Assembly (NCBI RefSeq): GCF_014763045.1
Contig: NZ_JACTAG010000002.1
Location: 1,302,001-1,366,000, forward strand
Source: Sulfitobacter aestuariivivens
Lineage (GTDB): Bacteria > Pseudomonadota > Alphaproteobacteria > Rhodobacterales > Rhodobacteraceae
Reading direction: 5' to 3'
DNA length: 64,000 nucleotides
The translations under genes and the position numbers were made by a program. A model generated the notes under the pieces. That model saw only the letters and a list, made by a program, of their open reading frames with translations, did not search any database and had not been told where the DNA came from. This document shows positions 24,107-32,664 of the stretch, in pieces. The stretch's first letter is position 1. The number at the start of each line of letters is the position of its first letter.

Positions 24107-25504
24107 TCAGGAAGCCGCCTTGAGCATGTCCTTGTCTTTGAGATCGGCATAGGTTGCGTCCAGGGCCTTGCGCGCGCGGGTGGCGAACACCTCGATCTCT
24201 TCCGGTGTGATCACCAGAGGTGGTGAGATCACCATGCGGTCCCCCACATGCCGCATCACCAGATTGTTGGCAAAGCAGTGCTCGCGGCACATGTAGCCCA
24301 CGTCGCCCTTGGGCGAGGCAAAGGCGGCGCGGCTTTCCTTGTGCGGCGTCAGCGCGATGGAGGCCATCATGCCAGAGCGCGCGGTTTCCCCGACCAGCGG
24401 ATGATCTTCCAGCGCGGACAGCGCATTTTGCAGGGCGGGGGCCGCCACGTTGCGAATGTGATCCAGCATGTTTTCTTCATGCATGATGCGGAGATTTTCC
24501 AAGGCCACCGCAGCGCAGACCGGGTGACCGGAATAGGTGTAGCCATGGCTGAATTCGCAGGCGTTGATGACCTTCGCGACCTTGTCATTCACAATGGATG
24601 CACCAATGGGCGCGTAGCCCGAGGACAGACCTTTTGCGACGGTCATGATGTCGGGAATAATGTCGAATGTTTGCGCGCCAAACCAGTTTCCGGTGCGCCC
24701 AAAACCGCAGATGACCTCGTCGGCAATCAGCAACACGTCGTGCTTGCGGCAAATGCGCTGGATCTCTGGCCAGTACGTGCTTGGCGGGATGATGACCCCG
24801 CCCGCACCCTGAACCGGCTCTCCGATGAATGCCGCAACATTCTCGGCACCCAGCTCAAGGATCTTTTCCTCAAGTTCGCGTGCACGCGCCAGCCCAAAGT
24901 CTTCGCGCGTCATGTCGCCGCCTTCGGACCACCAGTCGGGCTGACCGATATGATGGATGCCCGGAATAGGCATCCCGCCCTGTTCGTGAATATAGGTCAT
25001 CCCACCAAGCGATCCCGACCCCATGGACGACCCGTGATAGGCATTCTTGCGGCTGATCACGTGGCTTTTTTCGGGTTTGCCCAGTTCCGCCCAATAGGTC
25101 CGCACCATGCGCAGGTTCGTATCATTTGCCTCTGACCCCGAACCGGCAAAGAACACGTGGTTCAGATCGCCCGGCGCCAGATCGGCCAGTTCCTTGGCCA
25201 AGGCGATGCCCGGGACATGCGTGGTTTGGAAGAAGGTGTTGTAGTAGGGCAATTCGTTCATCTGCCGCGCGGCGACCTGACCCATTTCCGGGCGACCATA
25301 ACCAAGGTTCACGCACCACAGACCTGCCATCGCGTCGAGGATCTCGTTGCCATCTGTATCGGTTAGGTAGACGCCTTTGGCCCGTGCGATAACCCGGACA
25401 CCCTTGGCGGTCAGATCATCATTGGTCGTAAAGGGATGCATGTGATGCGCCGCGTCCAGCGCCTGAAGTTCAGCAGTGGGCAGGTGGTTTGAGATCGTGG
25501 ACAT
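24107..25504 (-). CDS. Class III PLP-dependent aminotransferase (probable putrescine/omega-amine:pyruvate)
   Basis: A 465-aa fold-type I, class III aminotransferase. Motifs present are NHVFFAGSGSEANDTNLRM, the cofactor-binding LIADEVICGFGRTG (Asp) and MTVAKGLSSGYAPIGAS with the Schiff-base Lys. HGYTYSGHPVCAAVALEN follows. Overall similarity is to SpuC-type polyamine:pyruvate and beta-alanine:pyruvate aminotransferases. The start is ATG 25504 with AAAGGGG upstream. The adjacent GntR regulator and FAD amine-oxidase-like gene favour amine (putrescine) catabolism. The exact amine donor is inferred, not shown. Confidence 0.88.
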   Translation of the reverse strand: MSTISNHLPTAELQALDAAHHMHPFTTNDDLTAKGVRVIARAKGVYLTDTDGNEILDAMAGLWCVNLGYGRPEMGQVAARQMNELPYYNTFFQTTHVPGIALAKELADLAPGDLNHVFFAGSGSEANDTNLRMVRTYWAELGKPEKSHVISRKNAYHGSSMGSGSLGGMTYIHEQGGMPIPGIHHIGQPDWWSEGGDMTREDFGLARARELEEKILELGAENVAAFIGEPVQGAGGVIIPPSTYWPEIQRICRKHDVLLIADEVICGFGRTGNWFGAQTFDIIPDIMTVAKGLSSGYAPIGASIVNDKVAKVINACEFSHGYTYSGHPVCAAVALENLRIMHEENMLDHIRNVAAPALQNALSALEDHPLVGETARSGMMASIALTPHKESRAAFASPKGDVGYMCREHCFANNLVMRHVGDRMVISPPLVITPEEIEVFATRARKALDATYADLKDKDMLKAAS

Positions 25505-25544
25505 GGTCGCCCCTTTCACAGTGAAATTTATCGCCGCCAAAATA

Positions 25545-25554
25545 TGATCAAATT
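25545..25554. promoter_or_regulatory. TGATCAAATT element upstream of the aminotransferase
   Basis: TGATCAAATT, preceded by AAAA two bases earlier (AAAATATGATCAAATT), lies 41 bases before the aminotransferase ATG. The same 10-mer with the same AAAA context recurs at 26368-26377 before the FAD oxidoreductase. The TGATCA core is palindromic, as expected for a GntR-type dimer. Confidence 0.45.
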
Positions 25555-25562
25555 ATCGGAAG

Positions 25563-26273
25563 TCAATCAGAGGACACGGGCCCATTGCCGTCAGAGAGGG
25601 CTTCGCGGATTTGCCGTGTGCCTTGGGCCACGTCCTCTGCCATGGCCTGTCGCGCGGCATCGACATCGCCCGACTCCAGTGCGGCCAGTAAATCGGCGTG
25701 TTTGTCGGGCAGGTTCGATGTGCCAAAGCGGCCACAGACAACCCTCAGTGACGGTCCGAACCGCAGCCAAAGGCGATCTACGGTGGCGGCCATGATCGGC
25801 GCATCGGCACTTGCGTAAATATAGGCATGAAACCGATAGTTATGCGTAAGGTATCCGCCAATATTGCCGGTGGCGATCGCCGCATTCAGATCGGCGTCGA
25901 CGGCCCGCAATGTATCGATATGCTGTGCCGTCATGCGGTGCGCAGCGCGCCCTGTCAGCTCAGGCTCCAGCGCGCTGCGCATGAAACCAAGCTCATCCAC
26001 ACCTTCCGGAGTGAGTTCGGGCACACAGACCCGGCGATTTCCCTGATGGGTCAATGCCCCTTCAGCGATCAGACGTCTGAGCGCCTCGCGCACGGGCGTC
26101 ATGCCTGCACCAAGCTCTGACACAAGCCCCTGGATCGTCACGGCCTGACCGGGCGCCAGATCGCCAAAGAGGATCATCGCGCGCAAATTTTCATAAACAC
26201 TTTGATGGGCGGGTGTCTTGCCAGTTTCGGTTTCGGCAAACGGATTGGGAGCCGGAATGGTTTCTATGTTCAT
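25563..26273 (-). CDS. GntR/FadR-family transcriptional regulator
   Basis: A 236-aa GntR-family regulator with an FCD effector domain. The winged helix-turn-helix (about residues 20-85) has VYENLRAMILFGDLAPGQ and GAGMTPVREALRRLIAEGAL. The all-helical FCD domain follows, with the metal/effector residues near NYRFHAYIYASADAP. The start is ambiguous: ATG 26273 is used, and a GTG four codons upstream also has a nearby GAGG. It sits between the aminotransferase gene and the FAD oxidoreductase gene, and a shared 10-base element precedes both, so it is the likely local regulator. Confidence 0.92.
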   Translation of the reverse strand: MNIETIPAPNPFAETETGKTPAHQSVYENLRAMILFGDLAPGQAVTIQGLVSELGAGMTPVREALRRLIAEGALTHQGNRRVCVPELTPEGVDELGFMRSALEPELTGRAAHRMTAQHIDTLRAVDADLNAAIATGNIGGYLTHNYRFHAYIYASADAPIMAATVDRLWLRFGPSLRVVCGRFGTSNLPDKHADLLAALESGDVDAARQAMAEDVAQGTRQIREALSDGNGPVSSD

Positions 26274-26367
26274 TGCCTCGCCCACACCTCTTGTTATCGC
26301 CCGCCACTGTCAGATGCAGGCCCCTACGGGCGCAACCATAAATCATCTTGCTGTATCGTGCAAAACT

Positions 26368-26377
26368 TGATCAAATT
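26368..26377. promoter_or_regulatory. TGATCAAATT element between GntR and FAD oxidoreductase genes
   Basis: AAAACTTGATCAAATT spans 26362-26377, matching the copy at 25539-25554 at 14 of 16 positions. It lies 95 bases upstream of the gntR start and 151 bases upstream of the oxidoreductase ATG, so it could serve either. It is a candidate GntR operator. Confidence 0.45.
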
Positions 26378-26527
26378 GCATCCAATCAGGGATGCTGGTC
26401 CACGGTGTGTCACGTGTAAGGGCTCGTGAGTATGCGATGGGGATGCCGCGATCGGGCAGGGTGCCCGTGGCATGGCCAACTGCCGCTCTTGTATCAGGTG
26501 CAGTCACGATAACGGACAGGTGGTGAT

Positions 26528-27856
26528 ATGAAACGGATTTACCCCGACTTTACCTACAGCGACGCGCCGCGTGCCGGGTGTTGGTGGGATCACACCTGTG
26601 ACGCACCTGATCGGGATGCATTGCAGGGCCATCACAGTTGCGATGTTGCGATCATCGGGGGCGGCTTTACCGGTGTGTCCGCTGCGCTGCATCTGGCCAA
26701 AGCCGGTGTCGACGCGCGGGTGCTGGAAAGCCGGTATGTGGGATTTGGCGCATCCGGGCGCAATGGCGGGTTTTGCTGTCTGGGCGGTGGCCGACTGGAC
26801 GATGCAGGACTTGAACGGCGCGTCGGTGTCGAGGGCCGGACAGAATGGCGGCAGGCTGAACTGGCGTCAGTCGCCTTTGTCGAGGATCTGATCAATCAGT
26901 ATGGGATAGACGTAGACCGGCATTCGGACGGTGAGACGCAGTTCGCCCACCGTTCGCGCGACTTTGCCACACTGCGCGCGGAGGTGGACCGCGTTGGTGA
27001 GGTTTATGGCCTGAATGCGCGCCTGACGGCTGCCGCAGATCTGCAATCCGAAGGCATGAATGCGGGATTTCACGGTGCGTTGACCCTTCCGGCCGGGTTC
27101 GGGTTGAACCCACGCAAATACATTCTGGGACTGGCTGCAGCCGCAGAAGCAGCAGGCGCAACCCTTTATCACGGCAGCGGGGTAACACAGATCACGCGCT
27201 CCGGTGGCAGGTATCAGCTGGCAACCCCCGCCGGTGTTTTGAGTGCGGACAAGCTGATCATCGCAACAAATGGGTATTCGTCCGAGGACCTGCCCGACTG
27301 GCTGGCCGGGCGTTATATGCCGACACAATCCAGCATTATCGTCACCCGACCACTGACCCAAACCGAGTTGGGCGCACAGGGCTGGACCTCAGGACAGGCA
27401 TCTTACGACACGCGCAAGCTGCTTCACTATTTTCGGCTGATGCCAGACAACCGTATGCTGTTTGGCGTGCGCGGCGGGGTGATGGCCACACCGGGGTCAG
27501 AGGCACGGGTACTTCGACGGGCGCGTGCGGATTTCGAGCACATGTTCCCGGCCTGGAAAGAAGTTGAAACACCATACAGCTGGTCCGGCATGGTCTGCGT
27601 TGCGCGCAATCGCATGCCGTTTGTGGGGCCGGTCCCGGGCCTGCCGGGAGCATTCGCCAGCATGTGCTATCACGGCAATGGCGTCGCGATGGCGAGCTAT
27701 TCTGGCGGATTGCTGGCCGATCTTGTTCAGGGCAATGAGCCAAAACAGATATACCCAAGGATCGTGCAGCGCCCTTTGGAAAAATTCGAACTTGGTCGCT
27801 TTCGGCGCGCTGTGATGCCGCTTGTTTATGCGACTTTCTCCCTTTCAGATCGCTAG
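26528..27856 (+). CDS. FAD-dependent oxidoreductase (DAO family, PuuB-like)
   Basis: A 442-aa flavoprotein of the D-amino-acid-oxidase/glycine-oxidase family. The FAD ADP-binding motif VAIIGGGFTGVSAALHL lies at about residues 41-57. GASGRNGGFCCLGGG is typical of gamma-glutamylputrescine oxidase-like enzymes. A carboxy-terminal flavin segment (CYHGNGVAMASYSGGLLADL) completes the domain. The amino-terminal extension YPDFTYSDAPRAGCWWDH also fits that group. It oxidises an amine to imine with H2O2 or another acceptor. Substrate assignment to putrescine or a derivative rests on the neighbouring aminotransferase. The stop shares a CTAG with the flgD stop. Confidence 0.87.
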   Translation: MKRIYPDFTYSDAPRAGCWWDHTCDAPDRDALQGHHSCDVAIIGGGFTGVSAALHLAKAGVDARVLESRYVGFGASGRNGGFCCLGGGRLDDAGLERRVGVEGRTEWRQAELASVAFVEDLINQYGIDVDRHSDGETQFAHRSRDFATLRAEVDRVGEVYGLNARLTAAADLQSEGMNAGFHGALTLPAGFGLNPRKYILGLAAAAEAAGATLYHGSGVTQITRSGGRYQLATPAGVLSADKLIIATNGYSSEDLPDWLAGRYMPTQSSIIVTRPLTQTELGAQGWTSGQASYDTRKLLHYFRLMPDNRMLFGVRGGVMATPGSEARVLRRARADFEHMFPAWKEVETPYSWSGMVCVARNRMPFVGPVPGLPGAFASMCYHGNGVAMASYSGGLLADLVQGNEPKQIYPRIVQRPLEKFELGRFRRAVMPLVYATFSLSDR

Positions 27857-28512
27857 ATCGGATCACGCAGGCCGGTTACTGTGCTGGCCAGAACCGCGGT
27901 CCCGCCCTCCAGGATGAGGATGGTCTGACCGTCCTGTATCCGGGCTTCGACAATGCCTGCATAGGTTTCGGCAGGGTCGGTCAGGATCAGATCACTGGCG
28001 GCATAGCTTTCGATTTCAAAAGAATAGACACCGTTTGGAAAAGGCGTGCCATCGTCTGAAACGCCTGCCCATTGCACAGGGTCTGTCGACAGGGGAATGG
28101 ATTGGCGCTGCACCTCCAGTCCGGTTTCGTCATAGACGACCAGAAACACCTCATCTGCGGCGGCGGCCGGATTTGGATTGATTGTCACCGGAGTGCCATC
28201 AAAGGTGACCGGCGCCGTGGTCAGTGCTTCCATCCCGATCCAGCCGGACATTTGCGCCATGTTTCCAGACCCGAACTGGGCCGACAACGCGGCCAGAAGG
28301 TCATTGGACATAACCTGTTGTTCCACCATGGAAAACTGTGCCAATTGCGCTGCGTACTCGCTTGAGTCTATCGGCTCCAGCGGGTCCTGATAGCGTGCTT
28401 GCGTGGTAAGCATCCGCAGAAAAGTTTCAAAGTCGGACGACAAGACAGGGTTCGACGCCACAGGTGTCGGGGGTGTGGGCGTGACGGGTGCGGTACTTGT
28501 GGGGGCGATCAT
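27853..28512 (-). CDS. flgD: Flagellar hook-capping protein FlgD
   Basis: FlgD (219 aa), the scaffold that caps the growing hook and allows FlgE subunits to assemble. The conserved amino-terminal region reads SDFETFLRMLTTQARYQDPL and EYAAQLAQFSMVEQQV. It is followed by the Ig/tudor-like hook-cap fold (PFPNGVYSFEIESYA). The start is ATG 28512 behind AAAGGA with 8-base spacing. It lies 12 bases downstream of fliK, forming a fliK-flgD operon. This is the right-facing border of the flagellar cluster, ending tail to tail with the FAD oxidoreductase. Confidence 0.95.
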   Translation of the reverse strand: MIAPTSTAPVTPTPPTPVASNPVLSSDFETFLRMLTTQARYQDPLEPIDSSEYAAQLAQFSMVEQQVMSNDLLAALSAQFGSGNMAQMSGWIGMEALTTAPVTFDGTPVTINPNPAAAADEVFLVVYDETGLEVQRQSIPLSTDPVQWAGVSDDGTPFPNGVYSFEIESYAASDLILTDPAETYAGIVEARIQDGQTILILEGGTAVLASTVTGLRDPI

Positions 28513-28524
28513 CAAAACGGTCCT

Positions 28525-30378
28525 TTATATGCGCAGATCAAGGCCCGTCATCGGGCCGTTTTGAACATGGCTGGGGGGAAGGTCTTGCAGTTCGACCTCA
28601 ACGAAAGCGGGGGCAACTTGGGCAGATGTTTCTTGCCCCTTTGGGTGGCGGTCGCCGCCCTTGTTGGCAAAGGAAAAGGTAACATCCTCATATCCTAATG
28701 CCCTGAATTCTTGGCCCAGCTGATCAATATGGCGGCGCATCAGATCAAGCGTTTCAGGCCGCTCTGTCAGCAAAGTGACCACGATCCCGGTATCCGCCAT
28801 CTGGAGTGCCATACGCACACGGCCCAATTCCTGAGGGTTCAGGGAAAGTTCGACCGACCTCCCGTGCGACTTTGCCAACCCCTCAGCCAGCTGTCGTGCG
28901 ATCATCGGGGGCAGGTCTGGCCGCGATAGGAAGGACGGTGGTAGCGGGCCCGCAATTCCTGCGATGTCCCGTGGTGTCGAATATGACAGGTCCCGCGCGC
29001 GAATCTCTGAGGCATCTAATTCAGCGTCTGCAGCCGAGACAGCATGCAAGCCCGGCGTGATCTGCTTGGGCGACGGCACATCAGTTTTGGCGGGCTGCGT
29101 TGGCACCATAGCCTTTGCAGTGGCGCCCTGCGCCTGCATATCTGCCCGGATCGCACGATCAAATATCGGGCTGTCATTGCGCCGCCTTTCCGCGCGGCCA
29201 CTTGAATGCCTATCTGCGGACGCCCCAGCGATTTTTGCCGCAATGCCCGCCAAGGGCTGCACGATCCCTGCTTTCACTTGGGTACGCGGCTTGTGATCAG
29301 CGGGCACCAGATCACCGGTAGTGTCCGGATAGGCACCCTGCGTTGGTCGACGTGTCGTTACTGATTTCAACCCGGCAAGCTTATTGTCAGCGAAGGTCAT
29401 CTGATCAGATTTTTTGGCCGAAACTTGCGCAACTTGTGGTGTTTTGGGCTCAGATGGCATCGATGTTGAGCCCGGCACATATATTGGGTGCTGCGAAACA
29501 CCAGCCTTGCTTGCCACATCCGTCAATCGTGTCTGAACATCCTGTGATTGACCGGCTGTGTTCGGTCGCACGGCCTTCGCGGGGACGTCAGGGCGCTCGA
29601 TTCGGTTCTCGGGGCCGGCCCTGCCCTGCCCAAACAGGGCACCCTTGTGTATCGATGTCCCGACTATCACCGCGCCACTGAGGTGATCTGCATCCGTTTG
29701 GATCGCTTTTGCGCGCCCACTCGCGGAAAGGTCTGATGTCTTGCGATGCGACGGCGGAGTGGTAACTTGCCCCGCTTGTTTGACAAAGCTGGCGCCAATC
29801 CACCTGTCGTTATTGTCAGTTTGGGGGGGGATCTTGGCCGTAAGATCACCCATTTCCGACGCTGGCCTAGCGAGATTTTGCGATGTTCCAAGAATTGCGC
29901 CCGCTGCCAGTTGCGGCACATGGCCACCCGGCCAATTTTTGTCACGCGAAAAAGATGACAGAGCACCAACCCCTTGATCATTGTCAGCAGGGCTCTCCGG
30001 TTTTGCCGATGCGACCCCCGTTGGCTCCGCACTTTCCGGTCTCGTACCGGGCAGATCTTTTTCAGGCCGCGACGCGGTTTCGGTGATTTGGGTGTCAGAT
30101 GCATCAGACGGTCGTGGCGCGCCATTATCGTCGTCACCCTTCGCATCAGGTTGCATCACCGCGTCCGGTGGCGGTGTGGCAGCGTTTGCTTGTGCATCCG
30201 CTTCGCTGCCATCCAGCACATTCGAAAACAGCAGGTCTTCCTGGCGTTCTGAAAAGATGACTGCGACGCTTGCCTGTTGTTCTCCGCCAAGGACGAAATT
30301 TTTGGCGGCAGGTATATTGGGCAGAAATGAAAACAGGTGCAAAGCGACTCTCCGGAAATTCTGCGCGGTTGAGTGCAC
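28525..30378 (-). CDS. fliK: Flagellar hook-length control protein FliK
   Basis: A 617-aa protein whose first 500 residues are low-complexity, Pro/Ala/Thr/Gln-rich and poorly conserved, as in FliK molecular rulers. The carboxy-terminal Flg_hook domain (about 515-595) is clear: LPPMIARQLAEGLAKSHGRS, then VELSLNPQELGRVRMALQ. FliK is exported during hook growth and switches the export gate (FlhB) from hook to filament substrates. The start is GTG 30378 with AAGG about 11 bases upstream; a TTG 12 codons later, behind GGAGA, is an alternative. It is divergent from flgJ. Confidence 0.9.
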   Translation of the reverse strand: MHSTAQNFRRVALHLFSFLPNIPAAKNFVLGGEQQASVAVIFSERQEDLLFSNVLDGSEADAQANAATPPPDAVMQPDAKGDDDNGAPRPSDASDTQITETASRPEKDLPGTRPESAEPTGVASAKPESPADNDQGVGALSSFSRDKNWPGGHVPQLAAGAILGTSQNLARPASEMGDLTAKIPPQTDNNDRWIGASFVKQAGQVTTPPSHRKTSDLSASGRAKAIQTDADHLSGAVIVGTSIHKGALFGQGRAGPENRIERPDVPAKAVRPNTAGQSQDVQTRLTDVASKAGVSQHPIYVPGSTSMPSEPKTPQVAQVSAKKSDQMTFADNKLAGLKSVTTRRPTQGAYPDTTGDLVPADHKPRTQVKAGIVQPLAGIAAKIAGASADRHSSGRAERRRNDSPIFDRAIRADMQAQGATAKAMVPTQPAKTDVPSPKQITPGLHAVSAADAELDASEIRARDLSYSTPRDIAGIAGPLPPSFLSRPDLPPMIARQLAEGLAKSHGRSVELSLNPQELGRVRMALQMADTGIVVTLLTERPETLDLMRRHIDQLGQEFRALGYEDVTFSFANKGGDRHPKGQETSAQVAPAFVEVELQDLPPSHVQNGPMTGLDLRI

Positions 30379-30393
30379 TATCTGCGGACATCC

Positions 30394-30408
30394 TTACCGG
30401 TTGTTTAC
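30394..30408. promoter_or_regulatory. Weak CtrA-like site between fliK and flgJ
   Basis: TTAC-N7-TTAC, two mismatches from the CtrA consensus TTAA-N7-TTAA. It lies in the 82-base divergent spacer between fliK and flgJ. It is listed because the other flagellar promoters carry better copies. Confidence 0.25.
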
Positions 30409-30460
30409 TGATCGTGGGCCAAGATCCAACAAAGTAGAACGCAATTTAAGGACCTGTCCG

Positions 30461-30742
30461 ATGCAGATTTCCGCGCCGTCGCATGCCCCACCACCTCCAC
30501 CACTGCCGGATAAGGACCGGGCGTTGAGGGACGCTGCACAGGATCTTGAGGCGACGTTCCTGGCCGAAATGCTCAAATCCGCGGGGCTGGGACAGTCGCG
30601 CAATAGTTTTGGTGGGGGCGCAGGCGAGGATCAATTTGGATCCTTTCTGGTGCTTGAACAGTCCAGACAACTTGTTCGGGCGGGCGGCATCGGATTGAGC
30701 GAAGCGCTCTTTGACGCACTTAAGGAGAGAGAAAATGAATAA
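30461..30742 (+). CDS. flgJ: FlgJ-type rod-binding protein (single domain)
   Basis: A 93-aa protein equivalent to the amino-terminal rod-binding domain of FlgJ, lacking the muramidase half found in enterobacterial FlgJ. The family core ALRDAAQDLEATFLAEMLKS is followed by FGGGAGEDQFGSFLVLEQSR. It caps the rod as it grows through the periplasm. The start is ATG 30461 with AAGGA upstream; longer upstream frames are antisense to fliK. The gene overlaps flgN by 8 bases. The wall-cutting activity is probably supplied by the separate transglycosylase at 44597. Confidence 0.85.
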   Translation: MQISAPSHAPPPPPLPDKDRALRDAAQDLEATFLAEMLKSAGLGQSRNSFGGGAGEDQFGSFLVLEQSRQLVRAGGIGLSEALFDALKERENE

Positions 30743-31094
30743 ACAGTCCGGCACGCTAGACATTGATGCACTTGAGGATCTGCTTGATGCAGAGCGGTCA
30801 GCATTGCTCAGCGGGGACCTTGTTGCGCTGACCCAAATGCTGCCGGCCAAGGAAGCATTGTTTGATGTCCTGAACGACGATGCGGGGTTGGAAACCCAGG
30901 TTCTGGCGGAACTGAACGGCAAGGTAAGGCGCAATCAGCTTTTGCTGGATTCTGCGCTGAAGGGGATCCGCGACGCCACTGCACGCATGACGTCAGTGCG
31001 GCACTTGCGCAGTTCACTGGAAACCTATGGATCCGACGGTCGAAAGCAGAATATTCAAATTGATGGCGCGCATGCGTTGGAGAAACGCGCGTGA
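30735..31094 (+). CDS. flgN: FlgN-like flagellar export chaperone
   Basis: A 119-aa mostly helical protein: LEDLLDAERSALLSGDLVAL, MLPAKEALFDVLN, then a long helix through VRHLRSSLETYGSDGRK. Size, position immediately behind flgJ and helical character match FlgN, the cytosolic chaperone for the hook-filament junction proteins FlgK and FlgL. Sequence conservation in this family is weak, so the assignment leans on context. ATG 30735 lies 5-9 bases after TAAGGAGAG inside flgJ. Confidence 0.7.
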   Translation: MNKQSGTLDIDALEDLLDAERSALLSGDLVALTQMLPAKEALFDVLNDDAGLETQVLAELNGKVRRNQLLLDSALKGIRDATARMTSVRHLRSSLETYGSDGRKQNIQIDGAHALEKRA

Positions 31095-31135
31095 TGGTTG
31101 ATTGAATTAAATTCGGGGGAATTGCCGTCGCGGAT

Positions 31136-31151
31136 TTAGCAAAGTGTTAAC
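31136..31151 (+). promoter_or_regulatory. Candidate CtrA-binding site upstream of flagellin
   Basis: TTAG-CAAAGTG-TTAAC: one mismatch from the CtrA consensus TTAA-N7-TTAA(C). It lies 153 bases before the fliC ATG, which leaves room for a promoter and a long leader. Confidence 0.5.
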
Positions 31152-31272
31152 GCAAGCGCCGCCATGGTGAGCCTGCATCTGAAAGCGGATGGCGCACCAA
31201 CCTGAGAATGACAGGTAAGTGCACTGGTCAGAATGACTCTTGGTCCTGCCCTTCGCGGGGTACGACACCACG

Positions 31273-31285
31273 GACGCAAAGCGTC
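31273..31285 (+). promoter_or_regulatory. Hairpin in the flagellin 5' leader
   Basis: GACGC-AAA-GCGTC, a perfect 5-base stem ending 19 bases before the fliC ATG and just upstream of TTAAGGAA. In related bacteria FlbT acts on the flagellin mRNA leader, and flbT is present at 33033. The hairpin is therefore a plausible post-transcriptional target. Confidence 0.35.
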
Positions 31286-31304
31286 AATGACTTAAGGAAC
31301 AAAT

Positions 31305-32579
31305 ATGTCCAGCATTCTTACCAACAACAGCGCCATGGTCGCCCTCCAGACGCTGAAACAGATCAACATGAACCTTGCCGGCACGCAGAACGCGATTTCC
31401 ACTGGCAAAGACATCGCAAGCGCCAAGGATAACTCGGCAGTTTGGGCGATTTCAAAGGTGATGTCGTCGGACGTGCAGGGTTTTGAGGCGATTTCCGATT
31501 CTCTGTCACTTGGTGAATCCACTGTGGCGGTTGCGCAAAACGGCGCGGAAACCGTGACGGACCTGCTGACAGAGATCAAAGGCAAGATCGTTAACGCGCA
31601 GGAAGACAACGTGGATCGCGCCAAGATCCAGTCTGATATCGCGGCGCTCCGAGACCAGATCAGTTCGGTTGTGTCAGCGGCGCAGTTCAATGGCCTCAAC
31701 CTGCTGACTGAGGGCGCAGCTGTTTCAGTCCTTTCTTCGCTGGATCGCGCAGCCGATGGGAGCGTTACGACAAGCACAATCGATGTCGCGCGTCAGGATC
31801 TGGCTACCAATCAGGCGGCTTTGGCCGCTGATGCGGTTTACGCCGCCGGATCTGGTACTGCCGGGGCAGCCTCTGCAACTTTGAACGCGACGCAGACCCA
31901 GAATCTTGCCATTGCCGGTGTGACAGCGGGTGTCGCATATAGCATTGGCCTGACGGGGCTGGATGCTGATTCCAGTACATTTACGCCTGCGGATTATACG
32001 ACAAGCGCTGATGTGACAGGTGCATCCGAGATGTTCTACGTCGCCAAAGAAGGGGACACGGCGGCTGATGTGGCGGCGGGTCTTGAGGCCGCATGGGATG
32101 CCTTTGCGGCAGAGAATAGTCTGGATACATCGATTCTTGATATCACCGCCACGCCAACCGGGTTGACCGCGACGTCGACGCAAACAGATGGCAATGACAC
32201 CATTGCCGTCCGCGTCGATACATTGACATCCGCGTTGGATGAAAACGTTGCCTCGGGCGGACTGGCGGACCTTGGCCTTGTGGATGTCAGCACCGAAGAA
32301 GGTGCGAATGCAGCGCTGGAAAGTATCGAAGGGTTGATCCAGACGGCCATTGACGGGGCCGCTGCGTTTGGTTCTGCGCGTGGCCGCATCGAGACGCAGT
32401 CGGACTTCATCAGCAAGCTGAGCGACTCGTTGAAATCAGGCATTGGCGCGTTGGTCGATGCAGACATGGAGGCCGCCTCAGCCCGACTTCAGGCGCTGCA
32501 GACCCAGCAGCAGCTGGCGGTGCAGGCGCTGTCCATCGCCAACCAGTCGCCACAGACGATCCTTTCGCTCTTCCGATAA
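31305..32579 (+). CDS. fliC: Flagellin
   Basis: A 424-aa flagellin, the filament subunit exported through the flagellar type III system. The conserved amino-terminal D0/D1 helices read SSILTNNSAMVALQTLKQIN and NLAGTQNAISTGKDIASAKD. The carboxy-terminal counterpart ends QQLAVQALSIANQSPQTIL and SLFR. The centre (about 150-320) is the variable, surface-exposed domain, rich in Ala/Thr/Asp. The start is ATG 31305 with TTAAGGAA. A 210-base upstream region contains a CtrA-like site and a structured leader. flaF and flbT, which control flagellin production, follow immediately. Confidence 0.97.
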   Translation: MSSILTNNSAMVALQTLKQINMNLAGTQNAISTGKDIASAKDNSAVWAISKVMSSDVQGFEAISDSLSLGESTVAVAQNGAETVTDLLTEIKGKIVNAQEDNVDRAKIQSDIAALRDQISSVVSAAQFNGLNLLTEGAAVSVLSSLDRAADGSVTTSTIDVARQDLATNQAALAADAVYAAGSGTAGAASATLNATQTQNLAIAGVTAGVAYSIGLTGLDADSSTFTPADYTTSADVTGASEMFYVAKEGDTAADVAAGLEAAWDAFAAENSLDTSILDITATPTGLTATSTQTDGNDTIAVRVDTLTSALDENVASGGLADLGLVDVSTEEGANAALESIEGLIQTAIDGAAAFGSARGRIETQSDFISKLSDSLKSGIGALVDADMEAASARLQALQTQQQLAVQALSIANQSPQTILSLFR

Positions 32580-32589
32580 GAGCCTGGCG

Positions 32590-32613
32590 GGGCGCGTCTG
32601 ATGCGACGCGCCC
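32590..32613 (+). terminator. GC-rich hairpin downstream of fliC
   Basis: GGGCGCGTC-TGATGC-GACGCGCCC: a perfect 9-base stem starting 10 bases after the fliC stop. No T-run follows. It may attenuate transcription into flaF or protect the 3' end of the abundant flagellin mRNA. Confidence 0.5.
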
Positions 32614-32638
32614 TGCTGCAATCGTCGCTGCGACGAGG

Positions 32639-32655
32639 TTACTTCAAACAAGTAA
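32639..32655 (+). promoter_or_regulatory. Hairpin overlapping the flaF ribosome-binding site
   Basis: TTACTT-CAAAC-AAGTAA: perfect 6-base arms, with the 3' arm running into the AAGG ribosome site (32654-32657) of flaF. It could limit flaF translation initiation. Confidence 0.3.
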
Positions 32656-32664
32656 GGTGAGACC

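Noticed and set aside
24248..25135. A 295-codon plus-strand open frame
   Set aside because: Entirely opposite the aminotransferase gene, which has clear PLP motifs; composition is that of an antisense shadow.
31140..31165. Sigma-28-like promoter CAAAGTGT-N10-GCCGCCAT upstream of fliC
   Set aside because: The -10 half fits poorly and spacing is one base short; the same bases are better explained as part of the TTAG-N7-TTAAC CtrA-like site.
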